Source: Ruminococcus sp.
GTDB lineage: Bacteria > Bacillota > Clostridia > Oscillospirales > Ruminococcaceae
Assembly: GCA_015066815.1 (NCBI GenBank)
Contig: SVNR01000004.1
Span: 1-64,000, forward strand
Direction of reading: 5' to 3'
DNA: 64,000 nucleotides
The first letter of the stretch is position 1. Each line of letters begins with the position of its first letter. The notes beneath the pieces were generated by a model. That model did not search any database. It was not told the DNA's origin and saw only the letters and a list, made by a program, of their open reading frames with translations. This document shows positions 1 through 8,769 of this stretch, in pieces. Made by a program: the position numbers and the translations under genes.

Positions 1-114
1 GCGACCGCAAAGCCCTGCTATTACCCTAAACCCACTCTTCTCACCACAAATACACCACCACCCAAAACAAATACATTCTTCCCGCGAAGGTGCAGGGCGA
101 CCGCAAAGCCCTGC
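1..114. repeat. Direct repeat carrying a short hairpin
   Basis: The 21 bases at 1-21 recur exactly at 97-117. The second copy is preceded by GCAGG, so GCAGGGC (92-98) can pair with GCCCTGC (108-114) around a 9-base loop. The first copy is cut by the window edge, so a longer array may lie to the left. No coding sequence overlaps it. The function is unknown; it could be the end of a tandem intergenic repeat. Confidence 0.6.
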
Positions 115-158
115 TATAAATTCCACCGCTAAATTCCGCTAAAATTTCTTATCTTCTA

Positions 159-187
159 TTGAAAAAAACTTTTTTTTATGTTATCAT
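159..187 (+). promoter_or_regulatory. Candidate sigma-A promoter of the response regulator gene
   Basis: TTGAAA at 159-164 and TATCAT at 182-187 are separated by 17 bases. They lie about 70 bases before the chosen start codon at 256. Confidence 0.5.
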
Positions 188-255
188 AGTCGTATTAATG
201 ACTTATAAAAAGAATTTTGCAGAGAAAAACAATATGCAGAAAGGTTGTCGAAAAA

Positions 256-945
256 ATGTCTTTCAAGTACAGTCTTCTTATCATAGAAGATGAGCCCGTT
301 TCACGCGAGCTTCTAAAATCAGTTTTTGCGAATTACAGCTTCCGTATATATACCGCCTCAAACGGCATGAACGCACTCAGAATCATCAAGGACTACTCCC
401 CCGATATGGCCCTCCTTGACCTCGGACTTCCCGATATAGACGGCCTGAGACTCTTAAGAAAAATCCGTACCTTTACCGATATGCCTATAATAGTAGTTTC
501 CGCCCGCACCGACGAAAAGGACAAGGTAGCCGCCCTCGACCTCGGCGCCGACGACTATATGACAAAACCCATCGGTACAGCCGAGCTTATAGCAAGAGTA
601 AAAAACGTTATCCGCCACTCAGCCTCACTCCGTTCCAGATCTGCTGATTACTTCCGCAAAGGCGACATGATAATAGACTACAAGAGACAGCGCGTAACTA
701 TAGAAGGAAACGACGTACGTCTCACAAGAAACGAATACAGCATAGTCGAGCTTCTTGCCAAAAACGCAGGAAAGGTAATAACCTATGACTATATCATAAA
801 AAGCATATGGGGCACAAGCACCGACGGCGACAATCGTATTCTCAGAGTAAACATGACAAACATACGAAAAAAAATAGAAAAAGATACCGCAAACCCCGAG
901 TACATCATCACAGAGACAGGCAGAGGCTATCGCATGATATTATAG
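256..945 (+). CDS. OmpR/KdpE-type DNA-binding response regulator, orphan
   Basis: A transcription factor switched by phosphorylation. The N-terminal receiver domain (about residues 5-118) has the acidic pair D12/E13 region, phospho-acceptor D55 (motif LLDLGLPDIDG), S82 and K104. The C-terminal winged helix (about 130-228) is of the OmpR/PhoB class. The receiver core (VSARTDEKDKVAALDLGADD) resembles KdpE, but no kdp or histidine kinase gene lies nearby, so partner and regulon are unknown. An upstream in-frame TTG at 217 would add 13 residues; ATG 256 is preferred because AGAAAGG lies about 12 bases before it. A strong terminator follows immediately. Confidence 0.93.
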   Translation: MSFKYSLLIIEDEPVSRELLKSVFANYSFRIYTASNGMNALRIIKDYSPDMALLDLGLPDIDGLRLLRKIRTFTDMPIIVVSARTDEKDKVAALDLGADDYMTKPIGTAELIARVKNVIRHSASLRSRSADYFRKGDMIIDYKRQRVTIEGNDVRLTRNEYSIVELLAKNAGKVITYDYIIKSIWGTSTDGDNRILRVNMTNIRKKIEKDTANPEYIITETGRGYRMIL

Positions 946-961
946 ACCATAAAAAACATAT

Positions 962-1000
962 CCCCTTTACGCATCATACACGTAAAGGGGATATATTTTT
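962..1000. terminator. Bidirectional intrinsic terminator
   Basis: CCCCTTTACG (962-971) and CGTAAAGGGG (981-990) form a perfect 10-bp stem with a 9-base loop, followed by a T-rich run. It separates the convergent response regulator and Wzz-like genes. Confidence 0.85.
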
Positions 1001-2559
1001 TATTTGGTGTTTTTGGATTTTTCGTTCTTAGTTACTTTCTTTTCAGGCTTTTCTTCTGTTTCTTCCTTATCTGCATCAGTACCCTCTGCTGCATGAGCCT
1101 TCTTATACTCCTGCATGCAGGAAACAATAACTGCTGCCGCAAAGTAAATAACAAAGATAAGTGCATCGATAATAATGATAGTCATCATCGAATCGCTTAC
1201 AGCCTGCTTTGCAACACTTCCGAACGAAGCGTTTGCAGGAACAAGTATGTTATACGCCTTGGAGAAAACTACAGTCTTATAATAATCATCAGCTGTCCTG
1301 TTTACAACATCGATAAGTATATTTACCTGTGAGTTGAGCTTGCTTAAGTCCTCCTCAACCTTTGCCTTCATCGTAGCAGAGTTTATAGCTGTTGATGCTG
1401 TAAGTCTTTCTATTCTCTTGTTATAGAGGTTTATACTCTGGATAGTAGTAGAGAGCTCGTTCTGAGCGTCAGTCTTCATGTTGAAGAGTCTGTCATACTG
1501 CTCTGATGCTTCTGAAGCTGAAACGTTCATGTTTTCAGAACCGTTCGCACCGAACATCATGATAGTGTTCTTTTCGTAGTTTGCTATGGATTCGTTTATA
1601 GAAGCAAGGTTCTCCTGACATATCACCTGTCTTCTCTGAAGGTCCTCAACCTTGAACTGATAGTACGTAAGAAGTGAATCCTTGTCCTTTGTTATAGTGT
1701 TGAGAGTTACATACGAAGCTATTCTTTCAAGATCGAGGTTTCTGATAGTAGATATAGTTTCTGTAAGGTCTGCAAACGTCTGACCTGTCTCAGTTGAACG
1801 AAAGCGTGTTGTATCAGTGCTTGAAACCTGCTTTACGTAAGTTGAGAGTCTGCTTAATGTGGAGTCAAACAGATCAACAGCCTCAGCATAGTCATAATCC
1901 TGATAGTCAAGTGCACTAAGTGAGCTTCCGAGCGCTCCGTTATAACCATATACTTCAAGGAAATATTCGCTGTAGCACTCGAGCATCTGATTAAGGAGTG
2001 CTGCCGCTTCCTTTGCATCAAGTCCTGTACTTGCATAATCAAAGTATACCTTATACTGAGTAGGATAGTATGTCTCTTCTATGATCTTGTCTACAGCTGT
2101 AAGCTGTGAACCGCCGCTGCTCTCTTCAAAAATATTCTTATAAGCAGTGAGTCTCTCTGCAGTGTCCTGCGGGATTATACCTTCAAAATATATATTTTTT
2201 CTTACAGACTCAAGCTTCTCTATAGGAATATCAAGCTCTTCAAACGCAGCTTCTATTATCTGAGGGCTCTTTACAGTATTTACGTTAAACTTGTTTCCGT
2301 TAGGATCAAGTCCCTTCTCTACACCATCGTATGTAAAGCTCACGAGCGATACCATCTGCTTATACTCATCCTGCTTCATAAGAGCAGAACCTACAAGTGC
2401 CAGTATCGATACTATGATAGAAACCGATACCCACAGTGCAAAAAATCTTTTTAGGTTTTTAAGTATACCAACTATGGATATACACACCTGCTCATTGTCA
2501 CAATCATCCTGAGAGTTCTTGAGAGTGACGTTGAGATAACGTTCGTTTTTTTCTTCCAT
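1000..2559 (-). CDS. Wzz/chain-length-determinant-like membrane protein
   Basis: A 519-residue protein with the layout of polysaccharide co-polymerases. It has a short cytoplasmic N-terminus, a first membrane helix at about residues 39-60, a long extracytoplasmic region rich in helical and coiled-coil sequence, a second membrane helix at about 459-482, and a charged Lys/Glu-rich tail. Such proteins set polysaccharide chain length or regulate a tyrosine kinase, but no glycosyltransferase, flippase or kinase gene is nearby, so the role is inferred from architecture alone. Start: GGAGG lies 5 bases before ATG 2559. The in-frame ATG 12 bases earlier overlaps that site, and the reading frame only extends further upstream through the promoter. 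Confidence 0.65.
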   Translation of the reverse strand: MEEKNERYLNVTLKNSQDDCDNEQVCISIVGILKNLKRFFALWVSVSIIVSILALVGSALMKQDEYKQMVSLVSFTYDGVEKGLDPNGNKFNVNTVKSPQIIEAAFEELDIPIEKLESVRKNIYFEGIIPQDTAERLTAYKNIFEESSGGSQLTAVDKIIEETYYPTQYKVYFDYASTGLDAKEAAALLNQMLECYSEYFLEVYGYNGALGSSLSALDYQDYDYAEAVDLFDSTLSRLSTYVKQVSSTDTTRFRSTETGQTFADLTETISTIRNLDLERIASYVTLNTITKDKDSLLTYYQFKVEDLQRRQVICQENLASINESIANYEKNTIMMFGANGSENMNVSASEASEQYDRLFNMKTDAQNELSTTIQSINLYNKRIERLTASTAINSATMKAKVEEDLSKLNSQVNILIDVVNRTADDYYKTVVFSKAYNILVPANASFGSVAKQAVSDSMMTIIIIDALIFVIYFAAAVIVSCMQEYKKAHAAEGTDADKEETEEKPEKKVTKNEKSKNTK

Positions 2560-2622
2560 TTTTTCCTCCATAAACCTGAATATTATTTTAAAACAATACT
2601 CTGTGTCAAACAGAATATTATC

Positions 2623-2651
2623 ATTATACCATACACAAAATCTTTTGTAAA
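2623..2651 (-). promoter_or_regulatory. Sigma-A promoter of the Wzz-like gene
   Basis: Read on the minus strand, TTTACA (2651-2646) and TATAAT (2628-2623) are spaced by 17 bases. They lie about 65 bases upstream of the start at 2559, which supports the shorter start. Confidence 0.7.
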
Positions 2652-2748
2652 GCACATTTTTTTGCCTTTTATCGCACAGACCCCACCGTTTTGTATCTTT
2701 CCACAAACCCTCCCCATAACTTTATACACACGATCCGCATTTTTTGTA

Positions 2749-2778
2749 TTGCGTAAGCTAGTTCATGTATAGTATAAT
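2749..2778 (+). promoter_or_regulatory. Candidate promoter of the GH9 cellulase gene
   Basis: TTGCGT at 2749-2754 and a perfect TATAAT at 2773-2778 with an 18-base spacer, about 75 bases before the GH9 start codon. Confidence 0.5.
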
Positions 2779-2853
2779 AGTTATAGGTGCGGTTTTCCTT
2801 ACAAACCGGGAATAACCGCTGTAACGATCAAGCAACAGGAAAGGTAGTGTACT

Positions 2854-5430
2854 ATGAAAAAGAAAAGTTTTTGGAAACGTTTTCTTGCAGGAACGCTCAG
2901 CCTTGCGGTCATGAGCAGTGTGTCCGTATGTGCTCCGGCGTTTGCGGATGCAGGTGAAAAGCCGCCGGAGATCTTTGAGGATGAGATAAAGTTCCCTGAT
3001 CCGGATTCGTTTTCATATGACGACGTAGAAGTAAACTTTGCCAAGGCGCTTCAGTATGTACTTTACTTCTATGACGCAAACATGTGCGGATATGACAAGG
3101 ACCCGGAAACAGGTGAAAAAAACAAAAAACTCGAGTGGCGCGGTGACTGTCATACAGAAGACTATAATATACCGCTCCAGCCTATCGACGAAGAAGGCGC
3201 AGACGCACGATACGGGACAAACCTCTCACAGGAGTTCATTGACGAACACCGTGATATACTCGACCCTGACGGTGACGGATATATCGACTGCGGAGGCGGC
3301 TTCCATGATGCAGGCGACCACGTGAAGTTCGGTCTCCCCGGTTCGTATGCCGCATCAACACTCGGCTGGGGATACTATGAGTTCAGAGATGCATACAAGG
3401 ATACAGGAACACAAGAACATATGGAGGATATACTCCACTGGTTCAACGACTTCTATATGAAAGGAACATATCTTGATGAAGACGGAAAGCTTCTTGCGTT
3501 CTGTTATCAGGTAGGCGAAGGAAACAACGACCATAACTACTGGTGTCCGCCGGAGCTTCAGGATACTAAGATGCTTCTTAACTTTGCGCGTCCGGCTTAC
3601 TTTGCTACTGTAGATACTCCGGCCTCTGACATGTGCGCAGGAGCTGCGGCTTCTCTTGCTATAAACTATCTGAACTTCAAGGATACAGAGCCTGAGTATG
3701 CAAAAGAAAGCCTTGAAAAAGCCATCGCACTTTATGACTTTGCAAGAGAAACCCACAAGGAAGCCGATGACAGCAACAAAGTCCTCAGCCTCGGTTACGA
3801 CGGAGGTTTCTATACTTCAAGCTATGACTACGACGAGCTTGCATGGGCTGCAGTATGGCTTAAGATCTGTACAGGAGAAGACGACTATATAGATCATATA
3901 GTATCAGTTGATACATCAGAGGTAACAGAAACCGGAGGATACAACTACACGGGCTATATCAAGCGTATCATAGAAACAACGGGAAGCACATGGCAGAACA
4001 TATGGGTCCACTGCTGGGATACAGTATGGGGAGGCGTTTTTGCCAAGCTTGCTCCTATAACAAATAACGAACGTGACTGGTTTATTTTCAGATGGAACCT
4101 GGAGTTCTGGTCCGGAGAACCGCATCTCAAGACAGCAGGACTTGCAGACGAGATCTGGAACATGGACTATCAGCACATCAAGGACATCGACGAAAACGAT
4201 AAGACATATATCGCTATGACAGAAGCCGGCTTCTCCATGCTTAACGAATACGGCTCATGCCGTTATAACACAGCTGCCGGCCTGTGCGCTATGGTATACA
4301 GAAAAGAAACTGCAAAGTTCGGCAAGGATGAAGAATACACCGGCTTCACCGACTGGGCAGAGAGACAGATGGAATACATCATGGGTAAAAACCCTATGAA
4401 CCGTCCATACATAGTAGGCTACTCTGAGACCGCAGCTTCACATCCGCATCACCGTGCCGCTCATGGTTCAACAACCTTCAGCATGGACGATCCTATCGAT
4501 CAGACACATACACTCTGGGGCGCACTTGTCGGAGGACCTGATATCAAGGACTGGCACAGAGATATAACAAAGGACTACGTATATAACGAGGTTGCTGTAG
4601 ACTATAACGCAGCTGTCGTAGGCGATCTTGCAGGACTTTATTACTACTATGGTACTGAGGATATGAAGCCTGAGGAAAACTTCCCGCCAAAGGAAGAACC
4701 TAAAACAGAGTTCTGGATAGAGGGAAATATAACACAGGAAAACAACGAACGCTCACAGATAACTATAAGAGTTCACAACGATACTACACAGCCGCCTAAG
4801 TATCTCTATACAGAAAGCCTCAAGGCACGTTATTACTTTGATATATCGGAGCTTATAGCTCTCGGTCAGTCCATAGATGATGTACGTACAGAGGTATACT
4901 ACGACGAGGTACAGTCAACTACCGATATGAAGGAATCCGCCAAGGTTTCTCAGCCTATACACCTCGAAGGAAATGTATACTATGTTGAGATAGACTGGAC
5001 AGGCACACTGTTCCATGGCGCAAGAGCACTTCAGTTCGGTATACTGGTAGGACAGGATGAAAACTACGAAAGCAACTGGGATGCCACAAACGACTACAGC
5101 CGCAAGGGACTTGAACTCAGTGAGGAATTCGGTTATACTGACCGTATCCCGGTTTACTTCGAGGGTGAACTCGTATATGGCCGTCCTTACGGAGAAGAAA
5201 CTCCCGATGACGAAATCATTTACGGTGATCTCAACAACGATAAGAGAGTTGACCTTACTGACCTGTCCGTGCTCAGTCTCCACCTCTTAGGCGAATACGA
5301 GCTTACCGGAACAACATTAAAGGCAGCTGATGTTTACGGAGACGGAAAACTCAACATCGCTGACCTTGCCCACTTCAAGCGCTTCCTGACTATGAAAAAA
5401 GGAGTAGTGCTCGGACCACGCGAAAAATAA
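2854..5430 (+). CDS. Secreted GH9 endoglucanase with CBM3c-like module and dockerin
   Basis: Hydrolyses beta-1,4-glucan outside the cell, probably as a cellulosome subunit. Domains of the 858-residue protein: signal peptide (1-32, cut near AFA-DA), GH9 catalytic domain (about 57-605), CBM3c-like module (about 615-778), dockerin (about 788-850). GH9 hallmarks are DAGDHVKF with D152 and D155 (nucleophilic-water base pair), the SHPHHR motif near 529-534, and NEVAVDYNA with E579 as catalytic acid. A CBM3c after GH9 usually marks a processive endoglucanase. The dockerin has two calcium-loop repeats (GDLNNDKRVDLTDL and a second starting ADVYGDGKLNIADL). ATG 2854 follows AGGAAAGG. Gene is monocistronic: own promoter and terminator. 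Confidence 0.93.
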   Translation: MKKKSFWKRFLAGTLSLAVMSSVSVCAPAFADAGEKPPEIFEDEIKFPDPDSFSYDDVEVNFAKALQYVLYFYDANMCGYDKDPETGEKNKKLEWRGDCHTEDYNIPLQPIDEEGADARYGTNLSQEFIDEHRDILDPDGDGYIDCGGGFHDAGDHVKFGLPGSYAASTLGWGYYEFRDAYKDTGTQEHMEDILHWFNDFYMKGTYLDEDGKLLAFCYQVGEGNNDHNYWCPPELQDTKMLLNFARPAYFATVDTPASDMCAGAAASLAINYLNFKDTEPEYAKESLEKAIALYDFARETHKEADDSNKVLSLGYDGGFYTSSYDYDELAWAAVWLKICTGEDDYIDHIVSVDTSEVTETGGYNYTGYIKRIIETTGSTWQNIWVHCWDTVWGGVFAKLAPITNNERDWFIFRWNLEFWSGEPHLKTAGLADEIWNMDYQHIKDIDENDKTYIAMTEAGFSMLNEYGSCRYNTAAGLCAMVYRKETAKFGKDEEYTGFTDWAERQMEYIMGKNPMNRPYIVGYSETAASHPHHRAAHGSTTFSMDDPIDQTHTLWGALVGGPDIKDWHRDITKDYVYNEVAVDYNAAVVGDLAGLYYYYGTEDMKPEENFPPKEEPKTEFWIEGNITQENNERSQITIRVHNDTTQPPKYLYTESLKARYYFDISELIALGQSIDDVRTEVYYDEVQSTTDMKESAKVSQPIHLEGNVYYVEIDWTGTLFHGARALQFGILVGQDENYESNWDATNDYSRKGLELSEEFGYTDRIPVYFEGELVYGRPYGEETPDDEIIYGDLNNDKRVDLTDLSVLSLHLLGEYELTGTTLKAADVYGDGKLNIADLAHFKRFLTMKKGVVLGPREK

Positions 5431-5450
5431 CTTTTATATCGGCTGATATT

Positions 5451-5490
5451 AAAAAACCGTATTGCTTATAATCGGCAATACGGTTTTTTT
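5451..5490 (+). terminator. Intrinsic terminator of the GH9 gene
   Basis: Stem AAAAAACCGTATTGC (5451-5465) with GCAATACGGTTTTTT (5475-5489) and a 9-base loop, 20 bases after the stop codon. Confidence 0.88.
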
Positions 5491-5560
5491 ATTATAGAAT
5501 TTTGTAACTCTTAAGCCTCTCCCATCAGTAACCTCTCCGCTTCACTTCGTTTTTTCACCA

Positions 5561-5642
5561 AGATATATCTATAAGTAAAAATTCAGCGGAAACTATGGCT
5601 CTCCTTTTAAGGAGAGCTGTCAGCGAAGCTGACTGAGAGGTT
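5561..5642 (+). repeat. Interspersed ~82-bp hairpin repeat, copy 1
   Basis: Contains AGATATATCTATAAGT, then TCAGCGG, then GGCTCTCCTTTTAAGGAGAGC, which is a hairpin by itself, then GTCAGCGAAGCTGAC, another palindrome, and GAGAGGTT. Copy 2 lies inverted at 22392-22476 with only scattered substitutions. No coding capacity, so it behaves like a MITE/REP-type element. Confidence 0.85.
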
Positions 5643-5657
5643 CAGAAAAGCTTAGCC

Positions 5658-6518
5658 TCATGAAAACTCAAACAGTATATTAAGGTCCGTTTCATAATCG
5701 ATCCCGTCTATGATACCTTCGTCTGTATACTGCCACATCCTGAAATCATAAGGATACTCCGGAAAATCCTTATACTCGGCAAGCCAGAGATCATAATCGG
5801 AAATAATCTCTACATCGTATTTTTGAAAATGCTCACGCAGGAGATTTAACGAAGCATATATTATCGGCTTGTAGCCCGCTTCTTCTATCCTGCGGCAAAA
5901 AGCAAGAGCACAGCTGTTAAGTGTTTCCTGAGATATATTATCGGTACGTGCATCAGCTTCGGAAATAACCTCCCAGTCAAAGGCCACAGGATATGTAATA
6001 TCATAGTCTCTGAGCTTCTCTATAACAAAGTCGGCTTCCTCGATAGCCTCCTTCTCACTTATAGCCTGAGAGAAAAAATACACACCTGTTCCGATACCGG
6101 CGGCGGCTGCACCGTTCATGTTTTTTTCGAAAAACTCGTCAAGGTTGAGTTTACCGCTCTCATAGCCGCGGAAGCCAAGGCGGACCATTGCAAAGTCTAT
6201 TCCGGAAGCCTTTACCTTGTTCCAGTCTATCTCCTTCTGGGCATATGAAACATCTATACCTGCCTTTGAGGTTATCCCTTCATATGAGTACCTTCTTATA
6301 CCTTTTTCGGCAAAAAAACCCCTGTCAGCATACGGGTTAAACGATACCTTAAGATGCTCCACCGTATACGGTCCCGGATCGACCATAACACTAACAGCCT
6401 CTTTGGCTATTATTTTTACTATAGCAGTTACAACAAGGATGAACACTGCACACAGCACTACCAGAAGTATCATCTGCTGTTTTCTTTCCTGTTGTTTTCT
6501 TTTTATTCTGTTCATCAT
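5658..6518 (-). CDS. Membrane-anchored GH25 muramidase
   Basis: Lysozyme of glycoside hydrolase family 25, cleaving the N-acetylmuramic acid-N-acetylglucosamine bond of peptidoglycan. A basic N-terminus and one hydrophobic helix (about residues 17-38) without an obvious cleavage site suggest a signal anchor facing outwards. The GH25 barrel spans about residues 83-285 and shows GIDVS (D89), the acidic pair in FDWE (D181, E183) and the C-terminal MWQYTDEGIIDGID segment. There is no wall-binding repeat or dockerin. It follows the dockerin lysozyme gene on the same strand, separated by a repeat element. Possible roles are wall remodelling or making room for envelope machines; this is inference. 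Confidence 0.9.
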   Translation of the reverse strand: MMNRIKRKQQERKQQMILLVVLCAVFILVVTAIVKIIAKEAVSVMVDPGPYTVEHLKVSFNPYADRGFFAEKGIRRYSYEGITSKAGIDVSYAQKEIDWNKVKASGIDFAMVRLGFRGYESGKLNLDEFFEKNMNGAAAAGIGTGVYFFSQAISEKEAIEEADFVIEKLRDYDITYPVAFDWEVISEADARTDNISQETLNSCALAFCRRIEEAGYKPIIYASLNLLREHFQKYDVEIISDYDLWLAEYKDFPEYPYDFRMWQYTDEGIIDGIDYETDLNILFEFS

Positions 6519-6563
6519 CTCTTTTTCTTTCCTTTTTTCTTCATTGGGTAAAATATATTTGTC

Positions 6564-6650
6564 GTTTACCGTCAGCCGATATGCACTATGCTTTCATAGT
6601 CAGCGGATGTGCAAGACAATAGTACTGCTCCTTATGGCAGGAGCATAAGT
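6564..6650 (+). repeat. Core-type interspersed hairpin element (copy a)
   Basis: GCCGATATGCAC at 6575-6586 is followed by CTATG/CATAG, which can pair locally, and by GTGCAAGAC. It belongs to the family described at 24011-24139. A further hairpin TGCTCC/GGAGCA follows just before the lysozyme stop codon and may help end that transcript. Confidence 0.7.
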
Positions 6651-8108
6651 CTATCTGTTATTATAAAGAAACTCTTTTTTTGCTCTTATACTGTCAAATA
6701 TATTTATCACGTCATCGCTGTTCATATCACCAAGCTCTGCATCAAAGTCTTCATCAGCATCCGCAAGTATGTGTTTTTTTATACTTAAGCTGTCCTGTAT
6801 ATCGACAGTACCGTTCTTGTTTATATCTCCTGCAAAAGGAGTCACAACTACCGACAGCTCAAAGCACTTTCCCCTGTACTCAACTGTTATAGTACTTATA
6901 CCTGGCATCGTTGTGTTTCCGTTACAGCCATACTCTGAAACGATCTCCTCACGGCCTGTACTGTAAAGCGCAGAAACCTTCATTCCTGATGAATCAAAAA
7001 GCTCGCCTGCCGTATATGTTGTTTTTGAAGGAAGCTCAACTACGTATATTCCATCAAGAAGCTCCTCAGAGTCATCAAAAAGCGAAGCATAGTTAAGAAC
7101 ACACCAGCCTGCCTTTCCTTCAAAATCAGTTCTTCCCCATATATATCCGTCTTTTGACTGCTGTTCGTATACGGTTATTATCGCACCATACGGCACAACT
7201 CCGAGAACCTCATGCTCTGTTCCGTAGTTATAACGAAGCTTTACACCATCATCTGAAACTATTCTCCACTTCTGATAGCCTGTACCATCCGGTACAACAG
7301 TGGTTTCTATGCTTCCGCTCACATGCTCTGCATAGTCAAGAACACACCAGCCGTTTTTACCGTTATAGCTTATCCTTCCCCATACAAAACCGTCACGTTC
7401 TGTTTTTTCTTCTACAGTAACAAGAGTGTTATACGGTATGACCCCTATGATATCTGAAGTTGTAACAGAATCCTTGCGCAAACGAACACCTGTTGTTGAT
7501 TTTATACGCCATCTTTCGTTTTTTACAGGTACAGAAACCGAGGTACCCTTAAGGAAAAGCTTTGCCTCTTCTTCCCTTCTTCTGAGAAGTCCCGGCAAAA
7601 CCTCGCCGCCTGCCTTACACCAGAGCTTAAAAGCATCTGTTATCTGCTTATCGGTATAGTTTGATATTCCGTTTATCAGATAAGTTCTTATAGTAACCTC
7701 AGATGTGTTTTTCCATACGTTTCCAAGATTATACGTAAAGCTGACAAGAGCGTCATACTGGTTCTGGTTTACTTCTATATCATAGCTGTTAAGAAAGTTC
7801 TGTACATACCCCTCATATACAACAACTACCTCTCTCAGAAGCCGGTCAGCCTCTGCTTCAGTTATTCCGTTCGGATAAGCGTTTTTATCTACCCCTGTAC
7901 CGTATCCGATAGTCCATTGCTTATAATCCCACTTGGCATACTGAAGAAAACCTTCAAACTCCTTGATGAGCATAAGACCGTTTTCGCTTATACGGCTTAC
8001 TCCAACGGAACGTACTACGGATGTTTCGGAAATACCCGGAACATCAGGACTGAAAAAACAAGCTCCTGTCACAACAATTGCTGTAAGTAAACTTAAAAGC
8101 TTTTTCAT
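6651..8108 (-). CDS. Secreted GH24 lysozyme with two SH3-like domains, Ig-like domain and dockerin
   Basis: A phage-type (GH24) muramidase built into a 485-residue secreted multidomain protein. Order: signal sequence (1-about 20), GH24 domain (about 38-188) with IKEFEGF (probable catalytic E52) and WTIGYGT, two SH3-like repeats (about 199-262 and 280-343), a bacterial Ig-like domain (about 353-423) and a dockerin (about 427-482, calcium loops GDINKNGTVD and GDMNSDDVIN). The dockerin sequence differs clearly from the two cellulase-type dockerins in this window. A peptidoglycan hydrolase with a dockerin is unusual and could be displayed on a cellulosome. ATG 8108 follows GAGGA; the longer frame would run into nth. 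Confidence 0.9.
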   Translation of the reverse strand: MKKLLSLLTAIVVTGACFFSPDVPGISETSVVRSVGVSRISENGLMLIKEFEGFLQYAKWDYKQWTIGYGTGVDKNAYPNGITEAEADRLLREVVVVYEGYVQNFLNSYDIEVNQNQYDALVSFTYNLGNVWKNTSEVTIRTYLINGISNYTDKQITDAFKLWCKAGGEVLPGLLRRREEEAKLFLKGTSVSVPVKNERWRIKSTTGVRLRKDSVTTSDIIGVIPYNTLVTVEEKTERDGFVWGRISYNGKNGWCVLDYAEHVSGSIETTVVPDGTGYQKWRIVSDDGVKLRYNYGTEHEVLGVVPYGAIITVYEQQSKDGYIWGRTDFEGKAGWCVLNYASLFDDSEELLDGIYVVELPSKTTYTAGELFDSSGMKVSALYSTGREEIVSEYGCNGNTTMPGISTITVEYRGKCFELSVVVTPFAGDINKNGTVDIQDSLSIKKHILADADEDFDAELGDMNSDDVINIFDSIRAKKEFLYNNR

Positions 8109-8121
8109 TTTTTGATTTTCC

Positions 8122-8769
8122 TCATTTTTGATTTTCGGCGTTTTTCTGATAGTAGCTGCACACCTCGCTGAGTGTGCATATATCACAGAGCGGTTTCCTT
8201 GCTTTGCATATTTCCCTTCCGAAGCTTACAAGGCGGTGACAAAAATCACTGCCCTCGTTTTCAGGGATAACTGCTCTGAGGTCTTTTTCTACCTTATACG
8301 GGTCACTGTTTTCCGTAAGGCCGAGTCTGCCTGTTATTCTTATACAATGTGTATCCGTGACTATTGCCGGCTTACCATACACATCTCCGAGAATAAGGTT
8401 TGCAGTCTTACGGCCGACTCCCGGCAGTGAAATAAGCTTTTCCATAGTATCAGGAACTTCCCCGTCAAAATCAGAAATAATCTTTTTTGCCATTTCTTTT
8501 ATACTTTTTGCTTTGGTTCTGTAAAATCCGCAAGGTCTTACTGCGTCTTCAAGCTCTTTTTCATCAGCCGATGCGAAGCTCTCAAGCGATGTATATTTTT
8601 TAAAAAGCTCCTTGGTTACGATATTTACCCTTGCATCCGTACACTGAGCAGACAGTCTTGTTGCTATAAGAAGCTCATACGGCTTCGAATAAGAAAGCGT
8701 ACACTCAGCAGCAGGATATATCTTCTTCAGTTCACTGCATATCTTCAGAGCTTTTTCTTTTTCGTTCAT
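8122..8769 (-). CDS. nth: Endonuclease III (DNA glycosylase/AP lyase)
   Basis: Base-excision repair enzyme that removes oxidised pyrimidines and nicks abasic sites. The 215-residue protein has the helix-hairpin-helix LPGVGRKTAN with catalytic K121, catalytic D139 in VTDTHCIR, and a 4Fe-4S cluster motif C188-x6-C195-x2-C198-x5-C204 at the C-terminus. Normal family length. The start lies 38 bases inside the end of the upstream Nudix gene, so the two are likely translated together; GGAGG is 12 bases before ATG 8769. The dockerin lysozyme gene starts 13 bases after its stop. Confidence 0.97.
   Translation of the reverse strand: MNEKEKALKICSELKKIYPAAECTLSYSKPYELLIATRLSAQCTDARVNIVTKELFKKYTSLESFASADEKELEDAVRPCGFYRTKAKSIKEMAKKIISDFDGEVPDTMEKLISLPGVGRKTANLILGDVYGKPAIVTDTHCIRITGRLGLTENSDPYKVEKDLRAVIPENEGSDFCHRLVSFGREICKARKPLCDICTLSEVCSYYQKNAENQK

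Noticed and set aside
97-117. GCAAAGCC in the first repeat suggested a c-di-GMP-I riboswitch
   Set aside because: The rest of the GEMM aptamer (second helix and tetraloop receptor) is missing, and the repeat is only about 20 bases.
2560-2706. N-terminal extension of the Wzz-like protein
   Set aside because: The extension crosses the promoter at 2623-2651 and lacks a ribosome binding site.
8056-8108. Lipoprotein signal (VTGAC) in the dockerin lysozyme
   Set aside because: The residue at -3 is Thr rather than Leu or a similar aliphatic, and a lipid anchor would conflict with a dockerin; kept as an ordinary signal sequence.
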